Shown in pieces: positions 60,708 to 64,000 of a stretch of DNA of 64,000 nt. A program made the position numbers and the translations under genes. How positions within the stretch are numbered: the stretch's first letter is position 1; every line of letters begins with the position of its first letter. The DNA lies in the NCBI RefSeq assembly GCF_016862115.1, contig NZ_BOMI01000148.1:61208-125207 (forward strand), in the 5' to 3' direction. The notes under the pieces are model-generated. The model searched no databases and was not told the origin of the DNA. It saw only the letters and a program-made list of their open reading frames with translations. Source of the stretch: Paractinoplanes deccanensis (lineage in GTDB: Bacteria; Actinomycetota; Actinomycetes; Mycobacteriales; Micromonosporaceae).

Positions 60708-61787
60708 TCAGCGCGCGATAACAGAAAGCCAGAGCCGGCTGCGCCGGCCGGGGAGGTACGGCGAGTCCAGCCGCTTGGCGATGACGCCCGCCAGCCCCTG
60801 CGCGCGGGCCGTCTCGAGGGCGAACTCGCCGCCACCCGGGAAGTACGGCGGCGTCTGCCAGTGGTCGCCCGCGATCGACAGGCCCTCCAGCAGTTCGCGG
60901 CGCTCCGCGTAGCGCACGAGCTCGAGGGTGCTGTGCCCGTCGAGCCACAGCAGGTCGTACACCAGGAAATGCACCGGCGTACGCTCCGCCGCCCGCCTCG
61001 CCGCCGCGGAGTCCTTCGGCGCCTTGCGCCGGGCCAGCAGCTCAGGGGAGGGCCGCTGCCCGTCGAAGGCCACGATCTCGCCGTCGAGGACCGCCTCGAC
61101 CGGTGCCAGTGCCGGCCCGAGGCCGCGGATCTCCGGATACCAGCTCGTCACGTCGCCGTCGGCCATCAGGCGTACGCGTCCGCCGCGCACGTAGGCCTGC
61201 GCGCGCCGGCCGCCCCAGGCGAGCTCGTATCCCCAGTCGGCGTCGTCGCGGGGCAGCTCGGCCGCGGTGACGGGCAGCATCGGCTCGACCGCGTCCGGCA
61301 TGGACTCCCAGCCGGGCTCGGGCGGGTCCATGCGGCGGACCATCCAGTCGTTGCCGCCGGTCTGGAAGAAGACGTAGCGGCCGTGGGTGCGGTCGCCGTG
61401 GAACGTCACGCCGATCTCGTCGTCGCGCCACTTGTCGGCCTCGTACGTGCCCTGGTCGAAGATGGTCATCCGCCCGCCGCCGTACTCGCCGGCCGGGATC
61501 TCTCCGGCGAAGGTGAGGTATTCGAGCGGGTGGTCCTCGGTGTGCTTGGCCAGGTTGTTGTGGGCCTGCTCCTTGGGGAGGCCGCGCGGGACGGCGAAGG
61601 AGACCAGCACGCCGTCGCGTTCGAGGCGCACGTCCCAGTGCAGGCTCTTGGCGTGGTGCTGCTGGATGACGAAGCGGTTGCGGTCCTGTGTGGCCGGTGC
61701 AGCGGCGCGTTTGCGCTGGCGGGGGATGGGCTCCGGCGTCCGCCGGGCGTCCCGCTTGCTCCGGTACTCCGCCAGACGGTCCGTCAT
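60708..61787 (-). CDS. LigD-like 3'-phosphoesterase fused to degenerate DNA ligase domain
   Basis: The product is 359 aa. Residues 35-155 are the LigD phosphoesterase: FVIQQHHAKSLHWDVRLERD (His44, His50, Asp52, Arg54), GEIPAGEYGGGRM, and TGGNDWMVRRMD. Residues 165-359 resemble the adenylation domain, but motif I reads GYELAWGGRR where E-x-K-x-DG is expected, so the nucleophile Lys is Ala190. Motif III-like LDGEIVAFDGQ and motif IV-like AGVIAKRLDS remain. Motif V lysines and the OB fold are missing. It probably processes 3' ends during end joining but cannot ligate. Confidence 0.85.
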   Translation of the reverse strand: MTDRLAEYRSKRDARRTPEPIPRQRKRAAAPATQDRNRFVIQQHHAKSLHWDVRLERDGVLVSFAVPRGLPKEQAHNNLAKHTEDHPLEYLTFAGEIPAGEYGGGRMTIFDQGTYEADKWRDDEIGVTFHGDRTHGRYVFFQTGGNDWMVRRMDPPEPGWESMPDAVEPMLPVTAAELPRDDADWGYELAWGGRRAQAYVRGGRVRLMADGDVTSWYPEIRGLGPALAPVEAVLDGEIVAFDGQRPSPELLARRKAPKDSAAARRAAERTPVHFLVYDLLWLDGHSTLELVRYAERRELLEGLSIAGDHWQTPPYFPGGGEFALETARAQGLAGVIAKRLDSPYLPGRRSRLWLSVIAR

Positions 61788-61976
61788 GACCCTATTTTTC
61801 CCCGCGGTGAGCAAAAGTACACCGATGTAATTTGTCATACGCCCATGCGAGGGTGGGGACATGGCGAGCCTTCTGAACAATTCGGACACGTCGATGATCG
61901 CGGGTTTCCCCCATCGGTGGCGCGGGGTAGTGTCTTGGCTCCAACGCGTGTCCGACCGGTGGGAGGCAGTGCTGCG

Positions 61977-63083
61977 ATGACGTTGCGCATCCTCGTGGTG
62001 GGCGCCGGAATCGCCGGGCTCGCCGCCGCGCGCGCCCTGCGACTCGCCGGCTTCCGGCCGGACGTGGTGGAGGAACTGCCCGCGACCATGCTGCCCGGCG
62101 CCGGCATCTATCTGCCCGGCAACGCCTCGCGTGCGCTGCGCCAGCTCGGCCTCGACGCGCCGCTCCGGCCGCTCGGCGACCTCATCTTCCGGCAGGTCTT
62201 TCTCGACGCGCGCGGCCGCGAGCTGTTCGAGATGGACGTGGCGGGGCTCTGGGCCGGTGTGGGCGAGTCGCGCGCGCTGTCCCGCGCCGACCTTCAGCAG
62301 GTCCTGCTCACCGGCGTCGGCGGCGAAGTGCGCTACGACACAGCGGTGCGCGACCTCGAGATGTTCGACGGCGCGGCCAAGGTCGAGTTCGGAGACGGCA
62401 GCGTCGCGGAGTACGACCTGGTCGTCGGCGCCGACGGCCGCCGCTCGACGATCCGCGCCAAGGCCGGGCTCGGTGGTGCGGCCGACCCCACCGGTCAGAT
62501 CGTCTACCGGGCCGTGGTCACCGGCGGTCCGCCGCTGAGCGACTGGACCGCGCTGCTCGGCCGGCGGTCGTCGTTCGTCGCCATGCCCATGGGTGGCCGC
62601 AAGATCTATTGCTACGCCGACGAGACCGCGCCCGACTCGCCCAACCCGGAGGATCCCCGGGCCCGCCTGCGTGAGCTGTTCGGCACCTTCGGCGGGCCGG
62701 TGCCCGCCATCCTCGACGCCATCGAAAAGGTGCAGGTCGCGCGCACGGACGAGGTCGTCCTGGAGAGCTGGTCGCGCGGCCCGGTGCTGCTCGTCGGTGA
62801 CGCGGCGCACGCCACCGCGCCGACCCTCGCCCAGGGTGCGGCCATGTCGTTCGAGGACGCTGTCGTGCTCGGCGAGGAGCTGCGCGCCGCCTCCGGCGAC
62901 GTGGCGGCGGCCCTCCGGGCGTACGAGACCCGCCGCCGGCCTCGATGCGAGGCCGTGCGTGACCGGACCCGTGAGCGTGATCGCACTCGCGATGTGCCAC
63001 CCGCCCTGCGCGACCCGATGCTCCGGCGCCGCGGCCTGCGGATCTTCACGGAGCACTACCAGCCACTGGTCCCGCCGGCCTGA
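61977..63083 (+). CDS. FAD-dependent monooxygenase
   Basis: The product is 368 aa. FAD motifs: LVVGAGIAGLAAARALRLAG, DLVVGADGRRSTIRAKAG, and VLLVGDAAHATAPTLAQGAA. It is a PHBH-type aromatic hydroxylase or related monooxygenase. A positively charged tail (VRDRTRERDRTRD) ends the protein. GGGAGG lies near the ATG. The substrate is unknown; no biosynthetic genes are adjacent. Confidence 0.87.
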   Translation: MTLRILVVGAGIAGLAAARALRLAGFRPDVVEELPATMLPGAGIYLPGNASRALRQLGLDAPLRPLGDLIFRQVFLDARGRELFEMDVAGLWAGVGESRALSRADLQQVLLTGVGGEVRYDTAVRDLEMFDGAAKVEFGDGSVAEYDLVVGADGRRSTIRAKAGLGGAADPTGQIVYRAVVTGGPPLSDWTALLGRRSSFVAMPMGGRKIYCYADETAPDSPNPEDPRARLRELFGTFGGPVPAILDAIEKVQVARTDEVVLESWSRGPVLLVGDAAHATAPTLAQGAAMSFEDAVVLGEELRAASGDVAAALRAYETRRRPRCEAVRDRTRERDRTRDVPPALRDPMLRRRGLRIFTEHYQPLVPPA

Positions 63084-63208
63084 TCGCCGAACGGCCTCAA
63101 TGGTCACCCCCCGCCCGCCCTGCACAGGTGGGGGACTATTCTGCCTGCGAGGTACGCCTTTCACTATGGGCGCACTGAGCGGTACGTACGAGACAACGGA
63201 GGCTATTC

Positions 63209-64000
63209 GTGACGACCGTTGCGCCTAAGCCGATCGTGACCCGGCCCTACCCGGTCCGGCGGCAGGTCAAGGGTTCGGCATTCGCCCGGATCCTGCGCAC
63301 GACGGACGCGAAGCAGATCGGGATCATGTACATGATCACGGCCTTCGTGTTCTACATGCTCGGCGGCCTGATGGCACTGCTGATGCGCACCGAGCTGGCT
63401 CGGCCGGGCATGCAGCTGCTCTCGCCCGAGCAGTACAACCAGCTGTTCACGATGCACGGCACGATCATGCTGCTGTTCTTCGCGACGCCGATCGTTTTCG
63501 CGTTCGCGAACTTCGTGGTGCCGATCCAGATCGGCGCGCCCGATGTGGCGTTCCCGCGGCTCAACTCGTTCGCCTACTGGCTCTACCTGTTCGGCGGCAC
63601 GATCACGATCAGCGGGTTCCTCACGCCGGGTGGCGCTGCCGACTTCGGCTGGTTCGCGTACACGCCGCTCAGCGACTCGCTGCACTCGCCGGGCATCGGC
63701 GGCAACATGTGGGTGGTCGGCCTGGCCCTCTCCGGCCTCGGCACCATCCTCGGTGGTGTCAACCTGATCACCACGATCCTGACCCTGCGCGCGCCGGGCA
63801 TGACGATGTTCCGCATGCCGATCATGACGTGGAACATCCTCGTCACCAGCCTGCTGGTGATCATGGTGTTCCCGTTCCTGGCCGCAGCGCTCTTCGCCCT
63901 CGCCGCCGACCGCGTCCTCGGTGCCCACGTCTTCGACGTCGACACCGGCGGCCCGATGCTCTGGCAGCACCTGTTCTGGTTCTTCGGCCACCCCGAGGTG
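63209..64000 (+). CDS. ctaD: Cytochrome c oxidase subunit I, partial
   Basis: A GTG at 63209, with GGAGG 7 bp upstream, opens a frame of 264 codons that runs off the right edge. It reads AKQIGIMYMITAFVFYMLGG, then LFTMHGTIMLLFFATPIVFA (low-spin haem His), and ends at FWFFGHPEV, the copper-B His motif. This is the aa3 oxidase catalytic subunit of the respiratory chain. The remaining half lies outside the window. Confidence 0.95.
   Translation, partial: MTTVAPKPIVTRPYPVRRQVKGSAFARILRTTDAKQIGIMYMITAFVFYMLGGLMALLMRTELARPGMQLLSPEQYNQLFTMHGTIMLLFFATPIVFAFANFVVPIQIGAPDVAFPRLNSFAYWLYLFGGTITISGFLTPGGAADFGWFAYTPLSDSLHSPGIGGNMWVVGLALSGLGTILGGVNLITTILTLRAPGMTMFRMPIMTWNILVTSLLVIMVFPFLAAALFALAADRVLGAHVFDVDTGGPMLWQHLFWFFGHPEV

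Overview
The window is high-GC DNA, very probably from a filamentous actinobacterium of the Micromonosporaceae (Actinoplanes-like). Supporting points: many GTG starts, strong third-position GC bias that leaves long antisense shadow ORFs, an F420-type LLM oxidoreductase, a mycothiol-type alcohol dehydrogenase, a DUF1996 secreted protein, and a type IV pilus cluster of the kind reported from motile-spore actinomycetes. The genus is inferred from gene content only.

Region by region. 0-8 kb: housekeeping and regulatory genes (winged-helix regulator, PHP phosphoesterase, XRE and AraC/GyrI regulators, tRNA-Ala with terminator, YqgE, MTA phosphorylase, two methyltransferases, a secreted lytic transglycosylase). 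8.2-15.1 kb: an accessory segment with two toxin/immunity-like gene pairs that share an upstream 22-bp element, a TetR-DsbA-micropeptide operon with a palindrome over its start, and a TIR-STAND-TPR protein. 15-17.6 kb: two stand-alone receivers, an LLM oxidoreductase and a GntR regulator. 17.7-25.5 kb: a complete minus-strand type IV pilus operon, pilB-T-C-A-D-M-N-O. 25.6-31 kb: GlxA-type regulator, MFS transporter, a GGDEF-EAL protein, a YbaB-like protein and small proteins.

31-53 kb is rich in nucleic-acid enzymes of possible defence or repair function. It holds a three-gene overlapping operon with a Cas4/AddB-like Fe-S nuclease, a helicase plus beta-family protein pair, a prim-pol, a pair of DnaA boxes, and a 1649-residue protein fusing an SF1 helicase, a Vsr/DUF559 nuclease and an arginase fold. 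A coiled-coil protein with a degenerate Mrr-like domain closes the region. A roughly 90-bp element occurs twice, each time just after a stop codon. 53-64 kb returns to signalling and metabolism: PAS-GGDEF-EAL, cupin, MarR, mycothiol-dependent dehydrogenase, GH63-like glycosidase, DUF1996, a LigD-like phosphoesterase with a ruined ligase site, a FAD monooxygenase, and the start of ctaD.

How they may work together: PilB carries an MshEN-like N-terminus and two c-di-GMP proteins are encoded nearby, so pilus activity may be tuned by c-di-GMP. The best candidates for undescribed biology are the helicase-nuclease-arginase fusion, the twin toxin cassettes, the three-gene nuclease operon, and the micropeptide/DsbA operon. 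All functions are read from sequence motifs by eye; no search was run.
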